Notes: a model not told the origin generated them from the letters alone. A DNA stretch of 53,539 nt from Prolixibacteraceae bacterium (GCA_028377305.1 JAONJW010000016.1:1-53539); one strand, 5' to 3'. Shown: positions 9,595 to 20,800, numbered from the stretch's first letter. Translations and numbers: made by a program.

Positions 9595-9864
9595 GTAGGT
9601 TTTACGTTGTTGTTTTTCAGATGGTGATCTGATTCAAGAGGTGGATCAGATGGTGGGATAGGGAGGAGAGAGAGAAGAGGCTAGGGCTTGTGAGTTCGCA
9701 ATAAATTTGCTATTTTGATGTTTATATTATCTATTATGTCCAACGATATGTTTTTTCTTGATTCGATCAGTCTAAATCCTTAGGCTCTATCATTTTGGTT
9801 TGTGACGGGATCTAGATTCGAATGGATCTATAGGATAGTATTACTAAATACTAAATTATATTTA

Positions 9865-11205
9865 ATGAGACAATTATTTCAATATCTACTTTTATTCTCC
9901 ATTCTGATCCATTGTAGTAGTGTATATGCCCAGATGATGTATGAAAAAAAGACGGTTGTGACCAACGAATCCGTAGGGCGTATCTTGAAAATGACTGAGG
10001 CTTTTCATCCATGCCCCCAAGGGAAGATGACCAAGAGGTCGTATCGGTTGTATGTTGATTCAGTTGTCTCTCGGTTACCTAAAGATTCACTTCCATATTA
10101 TAAAAGTTTAGCGTGGGTCAAAGCATGTTTAGAGCCGTTGAGAGAATATGACCCTAATGTTAGAATTTCTTTGGGATTGAGTCCTAAGGATAGTAGGATT
10201 TTTACATCCTATAAGCTTCTTCCGTTTGGGTGTATGAACATTTCAGATACGTTAATTGTGAAAAATTCGATCGCACAGAATTTATATAGAGGCGATCGCA
10301 TCCTATCTGTAGAGGGAATACTAGCCAAGAAGTTGATTCGATCGTATTATGAGGATCGATATTTTCCTAATATGAATCAGTTGCAGTTTTTTAATGGGAT
10401 TCTATTAAAAGACAGTTACAATCTGAAGGTCGAGCGTGATAATAGGGTTCTGGATATCACCGTGAAGGGTGCTACAAAGGGTCGGATTAAGTATATGAAC
10501 GACAGAGAACCATCCGTAGCGTTGATTGATGGGGTTGGTTATATCTCTATACCTATCTTTTATAATAACAAGAGGTGTTATAAAAAACTACGATCGTTGT
10601 TACAAAAGATGCAGATGGCTGGATCGCAGGATTTGATAATTGATTTACGAGAGAATTCTGGAGGTAGTGATAAAAATATTGACTTGATTTTTTCACTGCT
10701 GTCGAATAAAGATTCTCTCCATTTATTCCGTGATGCCAAGGTGAAGAATTCTCAGCTTACTGCTAATTACGGTTTTCCTAAAAAGTATATCGGAAAGCTT
10801 TTTTCATTGAGAAAACAGGAAGATTATTGTTCTATTTTGTCTCTTGACGGTGATCTTTATGCAGGACCTGTTAACTGTTATGTGTTGGTAAGTAAATATA
10901 CTGGAGCTATTGCTGCTAGTTTTGCCAACCAAATACAGTATAATAGTATTGGTGTTTTGATGGGAGAAGATTTAGAGTTTGGTGCTTTAAATTATGGTAA
11001 TATTACGAAAATAGGACTGTCAAATGGATCTGATTTGTTAGGTATACTTCAATTGTCTACTGCTGCTTTTGATCCGTACTCTAGGAATAAGAATCATCAT
11101 GTTAGGGTAGATATTTCTATTCCCTATGTTGCAAAAGATTATATGAAGAGTGATGATCCTACTTTGGATAAGGCGGTTCGATATATTCAAAAGCATCGCA
11201 AATAG
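9865..11205 (+). CDS. Secreted S41-family peptidase-like protein, nucleophile possibly lost
   Basis: Exported protein resembling C-terminal-processing (S41) peptidases. I chose the ATG at 9865 because it opens a clean signal peptide (MRQLFQYLLLFSILIHCSSV, cut before YAQ); the open frame extends to a GTG at 9802, which would bury that signal. A central PDZ-like part (LYRGDRILSVEGI) precedes the S41 core with its hallmark DLIIDLRENSGGSD. The next hallmark, where active enzymes read YTFSAAEEFA or similar, reads YTGAIAASFAN here, so the expected serine aligns with alanine; a nearby serine could substitute. It converges on the barrel gene at 11278 through a shared terminator. Substrate unknown; it may be a pseudoprotease. 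Confidence 0.75.
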   Translation: MRQLFQYLLLFSILIHCSSVYAQMMYEKKTVVTNESVGRILKMTEAFHPCPQGKMTKRSYRLYVDSVVSRLPKDSLPYYKSLAWVKACLEPLREYDPNVRISLGLSPKDSRIFTSYKLLPFGCMNISDTLIVKNSIAQNLYRGDRILSVEGILAKKLIRSYYEDRYFPNMNQLQFFNGILLKDSYNLKVERDNRVLDITVKGATKGRIKYMNDREPSVALIDGVGYISIPIFYNNKRCYKKLRSLLQKMQMAGSQDLIIDLRENSGGSDKNIDLIFSLLSNKDSLHLFRDAKVKNSQLTANYGFPKKYIGKLFSLRKQEDYCSILSLDGDLYAGPVNCYVLVSKYTGAIAASFANQIQYNSIGVLMGEDLEFGALNYGNITKIGLSNGSDLLGILQLSTAAFDPYSRNKNHHVRVDISIPYVAKDYMKSDDPTLDKAVRYIQKHRK

Positions 11206-11275
11206 AACAGAGAGTTAATTCAACTTATCTATTTACAATGGGTTGGTCAAAGGTAAGTTGAATTAACTCTCTGTT
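11206..11275. terminator. 22-bp perfect stem between convergent genes
   Basis: Bases 11206-11227 and 11254-11275 are perfect inverted copies of 22 nt around a 26-base loop. The structure fills nearly the whole gap between the plus gene ending at 11205 and the minus gene ending at 11278, so it most likely acts as a bidirectional terminator. Neither side has a long U-tract, which makes the very long stem notable. Confidence 0.75.
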
Positions 11276-11277
11276 GT

Positions 11278-11835
11278 TTACTTCTTCGACAGGTTAAATC
11301 CAAGGTTTATTTTGAACGAAATGGGAAAAAATCCCATATTCCCTTCGGTATCTATACAGAGAGATGGTCCTATGTCCCAAAGGAAATGGATTTTGTTACT
11401 TGCTCTTTGCATGCCCCAAACAGGTCCTACAACAAATTGAGTGTTGGTTTCTCTACTTACATTATGACTGTAGAGTTCTTTAAAGCTGGTTTGACATTTG
11501 AAGCCCCAATAGTTTCCTGAATTACCTTTGAGGTTTTTGCCTTTTCTTGCCCTCTTTGTTCTGTTGTATAGATATTTATATTTAACATCTAGATTGGGGG
11601 CAATAAAGTACGTAACTCCGTATCCCCAGCTTACATTATCATAAGTGCCATTTAAAGAGACTCCTGTATTGATTGAAACGACCGTTTTGTCACAAATAGG
11701 CATTTCTAACTCCACGGAAGGATTCAGTAGATTGATTCGTAGTATTCTTTCCAAAGAAGGGGCATTGTTTTGTTGTGCATTTCCTTGCATCGCCAATATA
11801 ATCAATAGGGTGATAAGTAGTGTAATTTTCTTCAT
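11278..11835 (-). CDS. Small predicted outer-membrane beta-barrel protein, function unknown
   Basis: 185-residue protein with an N-terminal signal peptide (MKKITLLITLLIILAMQGNA, then QQNN). The rest alternates hydrophobic and polar residues in short strands (SVELEMPICDKTVVSINTGV, FPISFKINLGFNLSKK), as in small 8-strand barrels of the DUF3575/OmpW-like type. I do not recognise a specific family. A basic loop, NRTKRARKGKNLKG, lies mid-protein. It is convergent with the S41-like gene and divergent from the TonB-receptor-like gene at 12147; the 311-base gap between the latter two must hold both promoters. Confidence 0.7.
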   Translation of the reverse strand: MKKITLLITLLIILAMQGNAQQNNAPSLERILRINLLNPSVELEMPICDKTVVSINTGVSLNGTYDNVSWGYGVTYFIAPNLDVKYKYLYNRTKRARKGKNLKGNSGNYWGFKCQTSFKELYSHNVSRETNTQFVVGPVWGMQRASNKIHFLWDIGPSLCIDTEGNMGFFPISFKINLGFNLSKK

Positions 11836-12146
11836 TAGATAATGTGCTAAATAAAAAAATGAGTTGGTAAAAGTATAAAAAAATATGATTGTTAATAATA
11901 GTTAATAGATAAGTTGTTATTTTTATATGATAGATTGTTATTGTGAACATAACAATTGTCATCATCACTATATGTATACTCGTATCTTACCACTTCTTCT
12001 ATTGATCGATTAGAGGTTGAATTGATTTGTTGTATTTGTTATCTCTGATTTAAGAAAAACTCTCAGTAGATGGGATTTTAAAGTTTTTCACCATGATGGT
12101 TGATATGGGTGTTGATAGTTCGAGTTTAAATTAAATTTAATTTATT

Positions 12147-14585
12147 ATGATTCTGAGAAAGATTAAATGTTATTACCTTTTACTTTTTTGTCTATTTATC
12201 AGCTCTACTTATGTCAATGCAAAACGTTCAAAAGTTGTAATAATGGGAAGTGTAGTTAGCGAAGAGCAACCGATTCAATTTGCTACAGTAGCTCTTTATA
12301 CAAACCATAAGGCGACACTTCTTGGAGGTGCCATCACATCAGAGTCTGGGACTTTTAAAATTGAAGCACCACAGCATGATGGTTATGTGCTGGTGATAAG
12401 TTCTATTGGTTTTGAAAAACAGGAACTGCAATTAACAGGAGGAGTGCCGATGATACAGAAGCAGGTTAATTTGAAACGATCGGTCACAGATCTTGCTGAG
12501 GTCAAGGTGAAAGGGTCTGCTATTCAGAATAAGATCGATAGGGACGTGATTACGGTGACTAAAAGTATGAGAGAAATGGCTCCTACTACCAATGATTTGT
12601 TGCGAAAAACATCTGGAATTGAGGTGGATTACTTGAGCGAGGCGATAAGTGTGGATGGTAAATCCAGCGTCCTACTTCTGGTCGATGGAGTGAAGAAAGA
12701 TAGCAAGTATATTCAAGGTTTATCTTCTAAGCGAATTGATAAGGTCGAGATCTATAGAGATGCCAATGGACGTTACGCAATGGAGGGCTACCACTCTGTA
12801 ATCAATATCATATTGCGAAAGAACTATCAAGGCTATTCGTTGAATTTAGATGACAAAGAGGTCTTCTCCACCAATGGGAATAATGGTCCAGAAACATGGT
12901 TTCAGACACAACAATATGCACAAGCCGATTATACAAAGGATAATTTGTTGGTTTATGGAAGCTTTATGCATTATGGTGAAGACTTCTATTTCGAACAGCA
13001 AGAGAAGATCCGATATGGTGATCAACGGATGGTTACCCACAATGTAGATGGGTTGGATTACAATGATTATCGACAAACCGGTTTCTTGAATGGGAAAACG
13101 GGGATGGATCTTAAGATTACGAAGCGACAGAAGCTTGGACTACAGTATGGTTATAATAATAATCTTAAAGGAGAGAATCATGACCATTATGTGTTTGAGC
13201 GTTGGGTATATAGGGACAACAATGATGAGATTCCTGATGAGGTCTATCAGAGTACTCAGTTACAGAGTAGTTATGGGCATACCCATGATATTCAATCGAC
13301 TTATCTGTATGATCTAAGTGATCATTCAAAGTTGAATATTGAGGGATACTACAACCGTTCGGTGTCTAATCACCAGATGCAAATCGGTGCATCAAATGAC
13401 CAACAAGGGACATTTCAAGAGCAGATTAAGCAGTCGGATTATTTCAAAGGTGTGGTAGAGTGGGAACAGAAGTTAGGGAAGAAGACTGAACTAGATCTTG
13501 GATATAATTATATATGGAAATATTCGAATGATACCCTAAAGAATATGATCACCCCTGAGACCACTACGAATGTTCAAGAGTTACTCAATAAGCGAAAGGA
13601 GTTATATCATCGAGTTTATGGTAGCCTGAGTTTTCCTATATCCAAGAAGTTGGTTACTGGTGTGGGATATGGTGCAGAGTGGAATAAGTTGGGAGAGGAT
13701 GCTTCGTTTCAAGTGCAGCACCTACCTTATGTGCGAATTCTCTATAAGGCTTCTCCAAAGTTGTCTATGTTATTAAATTACAAGGTGAATACCCATAATC
13801 CCTATCGTAGTCAAACACTTAAATATGATACCTATTTGGATGAGTTCTCAGTGAATCGTGGTAATCCTGACCTAAAGGGATATAGCACACATCGTGTGGA
13901 GCTATCATTCAATATGTTTAATAATAAACTGCGCTTAACACCTTATTATAGTCAGAGTGACCATGCTATTACTACTTGGGGGTTGGGATCAGAAAAGATT
14001 CATGGGGTCGACAAGTATGTGTATACCTATGTGAATGCGGATCACTATAATAAAATGGGAGTCTATTTTAGCGGAAATCTCCCCTTGACAAAGAAGTGGT
14101 CGGTGAGTTTGATGGGAAGTTATAACCACTATGAGATTGCATACCAAGAGATGGTACACCGAGAGAATGCCTTTCTTTTACGTGGTCAAATGATTTATCA
14201 GATTCCAAAGAGCGGTTTGATTCTAGGTGCTATATATAAAAACTTTGTTTATGATGATCCACTTCTAATGGGAGCCCGTACTACGGGTAATGACCTGCTA
14301 GCTTGTTTGGTTATGAAGAATTTTAATAAGTATGGTCTCAATGTTTTAGCCTATTATGGACTTCCTGTGGGAGGAAGCCATTTTAACTATTTGTTGGGAA
14401 ATAGATGGAATGATTCTCGAGGAGATAAACCTTATAGCAGTAGTAGTATGGCTGATGTGACTATTTTGAAAGGAATTGGTATGGTTAAAATTACTTGGCG
14501 ATTTAGTAAAGGAAAAGTGAATAAGAAAATGAAGCGGAGTGATCTTCAGGAGAGCAAAGATACTAGTGGTGAACTTGGTATTTAA
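12147..14585 (+). CDS. TonB-receptor-like outer-membrane protein (paralogue A)
   Basis: 812-residue outer-membrane protein of the group with an N-terminal carboxypeptidase-D-like domain, TonB plug and 'outer membrane beta-barrel family' C-terminus. Visible parts are a signal peptide (1-25), Ig-like domain (GSVVSEEQPIQFATVALYTN; about 30-115), plug (NDLLRKTSGIEV, SVLLLVDGVKKDSKYIQGLS, VEIYRDANGRYAMEGY; about 130-225) and barrel (230-790). It lacks the SusC signature and has no SusD partner. The C-terminus is a basic tail, KGKVNKKMKRSDLQES, after the last strand, which is shared with the next gene. The gene at 14836 is a clear paralogue, so a tandem duplication is likely. Cargo unknown. Confidence 0.87.
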   Translation: MILRKIKCYYLLLFCLFISSTYVNAKRSKVVIMGSVVSEEQPIQFATVALYTNHKATLLGGAITSESGTFKIEAPQHDGYVLVISSIGFEKQELQLTGGVPMIQKQVNLKRSVTDLAEVKVKGSAIQNKIDRDVITVTKSMREMAPTTNDLLRKTSGIEVDYLSEAISVDGKSSVLLLVDGVKKDSKYIQGLSSKRIDKVEIYRDANGRYAMEGYHSVINIILRKNYQGYSLNLDDKEVFSTNGNNGPETWFQTQQYAQADYTKDNLLVYGSFMHYGEDFYFEQQEKIRYGDQRMVTHNVDGLDYNDYRQTGFLNGKTGMDLKITKRQKLGLQYGYNNNLKGENHDHYVFERWVYRDNNDEIPDEVYQSTQLQSSYGHTHDIQSTYLYDLSDHSKLNIEGYYNRSVSNHQMQIGASNDQQGTFQEQIKQSDYFKGVVEWEQKLGKKTELDLGYNYIWKYSNDTLKNMITPETTTNVQELLNKRKELYHRVYGSLSFPISKKLVTGVGYGAEWNKLGEDASFQVQHLPYVRILYKASPKLSMLLNYKVNTHNPYRSQTLKYDTYLDEFSVNRGNPDLKGYSTHRVELSFNMFNNKLRLTPYYSQSDHAITTWGLGSEKIHGVDKYVYTYVNADHYNKMGVYFSGNLPLTKKWSVSLMGSYNHYEIAYQEMVHRENAFLLRGQMIYQIPKSGLILGAIYKNFVYDDPLLMGARTTGNDLLACLVMKNFNKYGLNVLAYYGLPVGGSHFNYLLGNRWNDSRGDKPYSSSSMADVTILKGIGMVKITWRFSKGKVNKKMKRSDLQESKDTSGELGI

Positions 14586-14835
14586 TGTTTAAGAGGCTTC
14601 ACTTATTCGTGTCCCTTTACCTTTAATATAAATATTTTCTTGACCTTAGATTCGTTGTCTTCTGATTTTATGAGGAGCAACGAATCTTTATGTAATATGG
14701 TGTATTGATTATATATTTATTTAAATATTGCCTGTGAGGTTTTAAATTGTTGTTTGGGTTGCTATATTTATTAAAATAATTAACATTTCTGTTGATTATA
14801 ATCATTATAACCAACATCTAAACATTCAAATTCTA

Positions 14836-17253
14836 ATGAAAAAATACACGATTTTATTTATACTATTACTTTGCAACTTTTCTTATTCCTATGCAGCCTC
14901 AAAATGTAAAATTACAGGAAAGGTGGTCTTTAAAGATCAACCCGTTTTATATGCGACAGTGGCTCTATATGGAGCGGATAAGCTTGAGTTGATCGGGGGC
15001 ACTATCACTAGTGAAAAAGGGACCTTTGAATTGGATGCTCCACAACAAGAATCTTATGTGTTGATGGTTAGTGCTATTGGTTTTGAGAAGAAGGAGATCC
15101 CAATTTCCGGAAATAGAAAGACGATATCTCAAACTGTTGTTATGAAACAGTCGGTGACCTCAATTGATGAGATAAAGATTGAAGGAGATGCAATTATCAA
15201 TAAGATCGATACAGAGGTGGTGATCGTCACCAAAGAGATGCAGAAGCGTTCCCCCTCTACGATATGGCTTTTACGAGATACTCCTGGTGTTGAAGTGGAT
15301 GACTTGAAGAACAGTATTGAGGTGGATGGTCAGAGTAATGTTTTATTGCTGGTGGATGGTGTAAAGAAACCTTCTCAATATATCAAGAATCTCAACTCCC
15401 ATCGGATACAAAAGATGGAGATTTTACGAGATGTAAATGGTCGATATGCCATGGAGGGGTACAGTTCTGTAATCAATGTGATTACAAGAAAAAACTATCA
15501 AGGTTTTGCAGCATATCTGAATGACACGGAGATGTTTCAAACTCGTTTGAATAGAGGAGAAACGATTGACTATAATACACGTCAAAAAGTAAATATGGAC
15601 TATAGCTTTAATCGTTGGCAGTGGTATACTGTTTTTCAGCATCATCAGTCTAGATACTTCTCCCAAACAGATGATCAAATAAAGATGAATGGGCAGTCTA
15701 TTGCTATGCGAAATAGGGATGGGAAAGACTATAATATATCAGGATTGCGGAAGGAAATTGATATCCAGTTGGGTACAGATCTACGTCTGAATGATCGTCA
15801 TAAGATTGGAGTGTTGTATGGATATAAGAATGTGCCTGAAGGGAAGAATGATTACGATAAGGAGTTTGTGCGAGAGATCACATCACTAGATAGCCAACCT
15901 ACCCCTAGTGAGTCATACAGTTATCTTAATAATCATCGTCGTTCTTCAGAAGTCAACTCTGGCCAACTATCTTATCATGGAAAACTGACATCAAAGATGG
16001 ATCTAGAGATTGAGACTTACTATAATCAGAGTAGAAATAAGGAGTATGATCGACTTTGGATTGATGTGACCCCATTTGCTCGTAGTTATAAACAGTATGG
16101 TAAATATCTTAAAAGTGTGGTTTCCTTATCCCATACTTTGGGAGCAGGTCATCTTGTTGGTATGGATTATAGTTATATCTGGAGGCATAATCGCGACACG
16201 GTTTATACTAAAACCGTTGGACGTTCGTCTAACTCTAATGGGGGATTTCCCGTCTATGAGCGTACGGATAGAATTCAACGTTGGAACGGCTATATTAATC
16301 TATCTCTATCTAAGTTGTTGTCTGCAAGTGTAGGTTTAGGTGCCCAGTGGGATAAATTGGGAGGTGTGAATACTTATCAAGTTGCTCCCCAATATTATGG
16401 GAAGTTGATGTATAAACCCAGTAGAAGAACTAGTTTTAGTTTGATGTATAAATCAGAGAGTGAGAATCCGTATCGATCGCAAACAAGAGATTATATTACG
16501 GTAGTGAATGAGTTTGATGCGACCCAAGGTAATCCTCATTTGTCTTCTTTTGTCTCCAACAAAGTTTCTCTATCGATGAGCCTATTCAAAAATAAGTTGC
16601 GCTTGACTCCCTACTACTATTGGGCAAATAAGCAGGTCTCTCCATGGGGGCTTGGTATTCATGAGGTAGAAGGTGCAAATAGGTATCTTTACAGTTATGT
16701 GAATGCCGACAAGTTTGAGGATATTGGTGTCGATTTCTATACAAAAATAAAGTTGGCTAAAAGATTAGGATTGAAGATTACCGGGATTTACCAGAGGATG
16801 AAGATCCAGTATGAGCAGATGGACAATCAGGAGACACAATTACTTCTCAGGGCATCCTTAGATTATAATCTTTTCACAAAAGGATGGTATGCTAGTTTTG
16901 CCTATCGTAATCAACTTTATCATACGCCGACTTTGATGGGCCATACTACTGAAGGAAATGACAACTTGTCGATTTCGGTAATGAAGAGTATGATGAAGCG
17001 TAAACTGAATATATTCTTCTATTATAGTCTTCCTTTCGCTCCGGATCACTTCTCCTTCTCTTTTGATGAGTCATGGAACGACCAGAGAGGATCGGGGACA
17101 TATCAGAAGGTGTCTCAATATGATTTAAGCCACTTACAAGGAATGTTAATGATTAGTTTGACTTATAATTTTCATAAAGGGAAACAAGGGAAGAAGCTTG
17201 ATAAAGCTGATCTTTATGAGAAGAAAGAGGTAGAGAGACCTCTAGGGATGTAG
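14836..17253 (+). CDS. TonB-receptor-like outer-membrane protein (paralogue B)
   Basis: 805 residues with the same order of domains as the preceding gene: signal peptide, Ig-like domain (TGKVVFKDQPVLYATVALYG), plug (NVLLLVDGVKKPSQYIKNLN, MEILRDVNGRYAMEGYSSVI) and barrel. Long blocks align nearly residue for residue with paralogue A, for example both read NPYRSQT and NKLRLTPYY in the barrel. The same KGK-rich tail ends the protein. The 250-base gap before it is AT-rich, so it probably has its own promoter. A terminator follows at 17280. Extracellular loops differ most between the two copies, which suggests different ligands, phage exposure or antigenic variation. Confidence 0.87.
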   Translation: MKKYTILFILLLCNFSYSYAASKCKITGKVVFKDQPVLYATVALYGADKLELIGGTITSEKGTFELDAPQQESYVLMVSAIGFEKKEIPISGNRKTISQTVVMKQSVTSIDEIKIEGDAIINKIDTEVVIVTKEMQKRSPSTIWLLRDTPGVEVDDLKNSIEVDGQSNVLLLVDGVKKPSQYIKNLNSHRIQKMEILRDVNGRYAMEGYSSVINVITRKNYQGFAAYLNDTEMFQTRLNRGETIDYNTRQKVNMDYSFNRWQWYTVFQHHQSRYFSQTDDQIKMNGQSIAMRNRDGKDYNISGLRKEIDIQLGTDLRLNDRHKIGVLYGYKNVPEGKNDYDKEFVREITSLDSQPTPSESYSYLNNHRRSSEVNSGQLSYHGKLTSKMDLEIETYYNQSRNKEYDRLWIDVTPFARSYKQYGKYLKSVVSLSHTLGAGHLVGMDYSYIWRHNRDTVYTKTVGRSSNSNGGFPVYERTDRIQRWNGYINLSLSKLLSASVGLGAQWDKLGGVNTYQVAPQYYGKLMYKPSRRTSFSLMYKSESENPYRSQTRDYITVVNEFDATQGNPHLSSFVSNKVSLSMSLFKNKLRLTPYYYWANKQVSPWGLGIHEVEGANRYLYSYVNADKFEDIGVDFYTKIKLAKRLGLKITGIYQRMKIQYEQMDNQETQLLLRASLDYNLFTKGWYASFAYRNQLYHTPTLMGHTTEGNDNLSISVMKSMMKRKLNIFFYYSLPFAPDHFSFSFDESWNDQRGSGTYQKVSQYDLSHLQGMLMISLTYNFHKGKQGKKLDKADLYEKKEVERPLGM

Positions 17254-17279
17254 TTTTCTAGTGTATATAAAGCGACAGA

Positions 17280-17312
17280 AAAAGAGAGAAATCATGATGG
17301 TTTCTCTCTTTT
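17280..17312 (+). terminator. Intrinsic terminator after paralogue B
   Basis: Arms AAAAGAGAGAAA (17280-17291) and TTTCTCTCTTTT (17301-17312) enclose a 9-base loop, ending in a short U-tract, 27 bases after the stop codon. Confidence 0.7.
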
Positions 17313-17727
17313 CATATTTAAACTATTATAGACAAAGGTATAATTCGAGTCATAGTTGTTCCATGGGTTAAACTCTTATTTGTGACTCTTTATTATAAAT
17401 ATAGGTTATGGTTATGTTTGTTTATAAAATAAAGTGTTGTAATTACATGGCACTATTTTGTCTTTGTGTATATTGTTTAGAGTCCCATGTAATGGGGTTT
17501 GTCTGGTGTGCTGTTTATTGATCTCTGCATAGATGTTGGTGTTATAAAAAAGTCTTTTTTCTTTGATATAAATGGTCACTGTTTTTTATCAAAAAGTGTA
17601 ATTAATTACATTTATATGTTATATATATAATTTCTAAATAGCAATTTTTGAATTGGTTATCAGTGTGTTATGTTGATAGTGGTCAATAGTTTTGCGTTGT
17701 AACGAATCCGATATGATATAATTGTAG
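17313..17727. other. 415-base AT-rich gap
   Basis: Between the terminator of paralogue B and the promoter of the C25 peptidase. I see AT-rich sequence with homopolymer runs and no open frame, RNA gene or long inverted repeat. Confidence 0.5.
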
Positions 17728-17757
17728 TTGGCAATTGTTGTATTATAGTTATGTTTG
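17728..17757 (+). promoter_or_regulatory. Bacteroidota-type promoter of the C25 peptidase gene
   Basis: TTG (17728-17730), 19-base spacer, then TATGTTTG (17750-17757), matching the TTG / TAnnTTTG consensus of Bacteroidota sigma-A. Transcription would start near 17764, about 38 bases before the ATG. Confidence 0.6.
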
Positions 17758-17801
17758 CTAGCTAACTATTATGTTTAACTAGGAATAAAATATTTACATC
17801 T

Positions 17802-20800
17802 ATGAGTAAATTCTACTATTTAGCCATCGTATTGATGTTTTTGGGTTTCTCTGTAAGTGGTCAGAATCGATTCCTCCCGTTTACAAAAGAGCTTAAAGAG
17901 AGCGATGCCTCTGAGCAAACTATCCTTCCACGTAAAGAAGTAAAAGATTTAGGTGATGGATTTATAGAGGTGACTTACTATTTTGAAGGTGCCGAAGTGA
18001 TTGACCGAGCACATGACGATGATCTGTATAACTTCTTGCAGATAAAAGGCTTTGGTCAATTAGGTCAAGTAGGAGCACCTGCTTTGCCAATGCGTAATGA
18101 CCAGTTCGTTATGTCCAAAGGAACTAGTCCTGCTTTAGAACTAGTGGATACAACTTTCGAAGATTATCCTAATTTTATGGTCCACCCAGCATTGGAACCG
18201 GCACAGGATACACAAGGAGCACCCGACCCTGTGTTTGAAAAAGATGCAGCGGTTTATCATAGCAATGCATTCTTCCCTACTAATCAGGTGAAGATCTCGA
18301 TGGACCAGATTATGAGCGATATTCGTATCGCATCTGTTAGAGTCTGTCCTGTCCAATTTAATCCAGTAAGTAAGACACTTAGAGTGTATTCGAAGCTTGT
18401 TTATCGTTTCTATAAAGGAGTAGGAACCACTGCATCTTCTTTGGATCAGCGTACTTTGGATGTGTTAAAAACGGAGGTGGTTAACCCTTCTCAACTTGTT
18501 GATGACGAAGGTTCTCTAACAGATGAAGTAGATCCTGATGCACATGACTATATCATTATTACCCATCAAGATTTTGACGAGGCAGCCAATAAACTAGCTG
18601 CATGGAAATCTAGTTTGGGTTATAAGGTGGATGTGGTTTCAAAAGCAGCTTGGACTGCCAATAACGTGCGCGAAGAGATTGCGGAACGTTATCGCACTTG
18701 GAATCCTAAGCCTAAGTATTATGTGATTATTGGTGATGTTGAATTTGTACCATCAATGCCGTTTCATACTTCACGAGGGGAAGAGTTCTTCAGTGATTTG
18801 TACTACTCATGTATGGATGGGGATGATGATTTTACACCAGATATGGCTCGTGGACGATTGTCTGTTGAGACAGTTGCACAGGCAAATATTGTTGTTGATA
18901 AGATTATCAAGTATGAGAAAGATCCTGTCGAAGATGCTGATTTCTATCAAAATGGGGTGAACTGTGCACAATTTCAAGATGTACAGGCTGGAAACCCTAG
19001 AGATGGATTTGCTGCGCGACGTTTCTGTCATACTAGTGAGGATATCAGAAACTATATCACTGGTCAAGGATATGATGTAGAACGTATTTATTACACCAAT
19101 CCAGCCAATAACCCAACGAATTTTAATAATGGTTACTATTCTAATGGTGAAGCGATTGCTCCAGAACTTTTAAGAGCAAATGGTTTCCAATGGGATGGAG
19201 ATGCAGATGATGTTGCACGAGAGATTAATGATGGGAAATTCTATGTATTCCATCGTGATCATGGTTATGCTGGAGGTAGTGGTTGGGCACACCCTGAGTT
19301 TGTAACCAATCAAATGGATAGACTTCACAATGGTGATAAGTTACCTGTAGTATTTTCAATTAACTGTCATACAGGAGAGTTCTCATTGGATGAGTGTTTT
19401 GCTGAGAAATTCCTAAGATTAGAAGATGCGGGTGCGGTTGCTGTCTTTGGAGCTTCGTACTACTCTTATTCTGGTCCCAACGATGGATTGTCTATTGGAT
19501 TGGTAGAGGCAATATGGCCTAATCCAGGAATTTTACCATCTTTCGGTGCTGGAAGTAGAGCCGTTAATGCCCCAGCACAAGGATTTGCAAATGCAACAAC
19601 TACGTTAGGAGATGTTCTAAATCTAGGTCTTTTGAGAATGAATCAAACCTGGGCTCCAAATAATGATTACCTTCTGTATACTTATCGTCTATTCCACCTG
19701 TTTGGTGATCCTGCGATGAGAATGTGGACACAGCAACCAACGACTATTCATGCAACATTACCAGAAGAGGTGACGCATGGTATGAATCGTTTGGTGGTAT
19801 CTGATGTGGATTGTGAGGATGCATTGGTTACGATTACAGTTGATGGAAAGTTATTGTCTAAAAGCACTGTTCGTGATGGACGTGCAGAGTTGGTTTTCGA
19901 TGAGATTCAAGTAGGAGATCATGCGATGGTTACGGTGAGTAAATCGAACTGTCGTCCAGTATATAAAGAGTATTCCCTACCAAAGATAGCCCCTATAACG
20001 AAATTCTCAATTAAAGAGTCTTTTCCAATAAAGGGAGCACATGCGATTGTACACTTTATTTCTGAATGTGAAGGGAATGTGGTGAAATATCAATGGAATT
20101 TTGGTTCTGCAGATATTGAATTCTTAGAAGGAACGAGTGCAATGTCACAAAATCCGGTAGTAAAATATACTAAACAGGGCATGTTTGATGTAACGCTTAA
20201 TGCATCTAATAAATATGGGGACAATGATTTTACCATCGCTAATGCCGTGGAATATATCGAGGGATTAATTCCTGTAACCTGTACCAACGTGGCACACTAT
20301 CCATCGGACAAGTATGATTTCGGTATCTATAAAGTTCAGGTAGGAGACCTTAGTATAACATCGAAAAGTACTTTTGCAGAAGGTGGATATGTTGATCAAA
20401 CATCCAAAGGTGTTTTTGAAGCTAATGGTTCTAATGTAACGGTGTCAGTTACTTTAGGAAATGATCACCCGGAAGCAGTGGGTATTTTTATAGATAAAAA
20501 TAATGATGGCGAATTAACTAATGCAGAGTTGGTTGCAACTTCTAAAGCTATCAATGGAGAACAGGATGTTCAATTTAATGTAGATGACTCTTTCTTGAAA
20601 GGGAAAAAAGTAAGGATGCGTATCGTTTCTGATTATGACCGATATGATATAACTACTGCTTGTCAAGAGTTGTACTATGGGCAGGCTGAGGATTTTACCA
20701 TTATCTTTGGATCACAAGCGGGATCAGTGAAGATCGTATCTGCTCCTACTGTTTCAGAGAATAGTGCATCTTTCGAACTCAAAATAGCAAATATTGATGC

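Noticed and set aside
9802-9864. Upstream extension of the S41-like gene to a GTG start
   Set aside because: It would place 21 residues before a clean signal peptide that begins at the ATG at 9865.
12147-17253. One of the two TonB-like paralogues being a pseudogene
   Set aside because: Both frames are full length with intact signal peptides, plugs and barrels.
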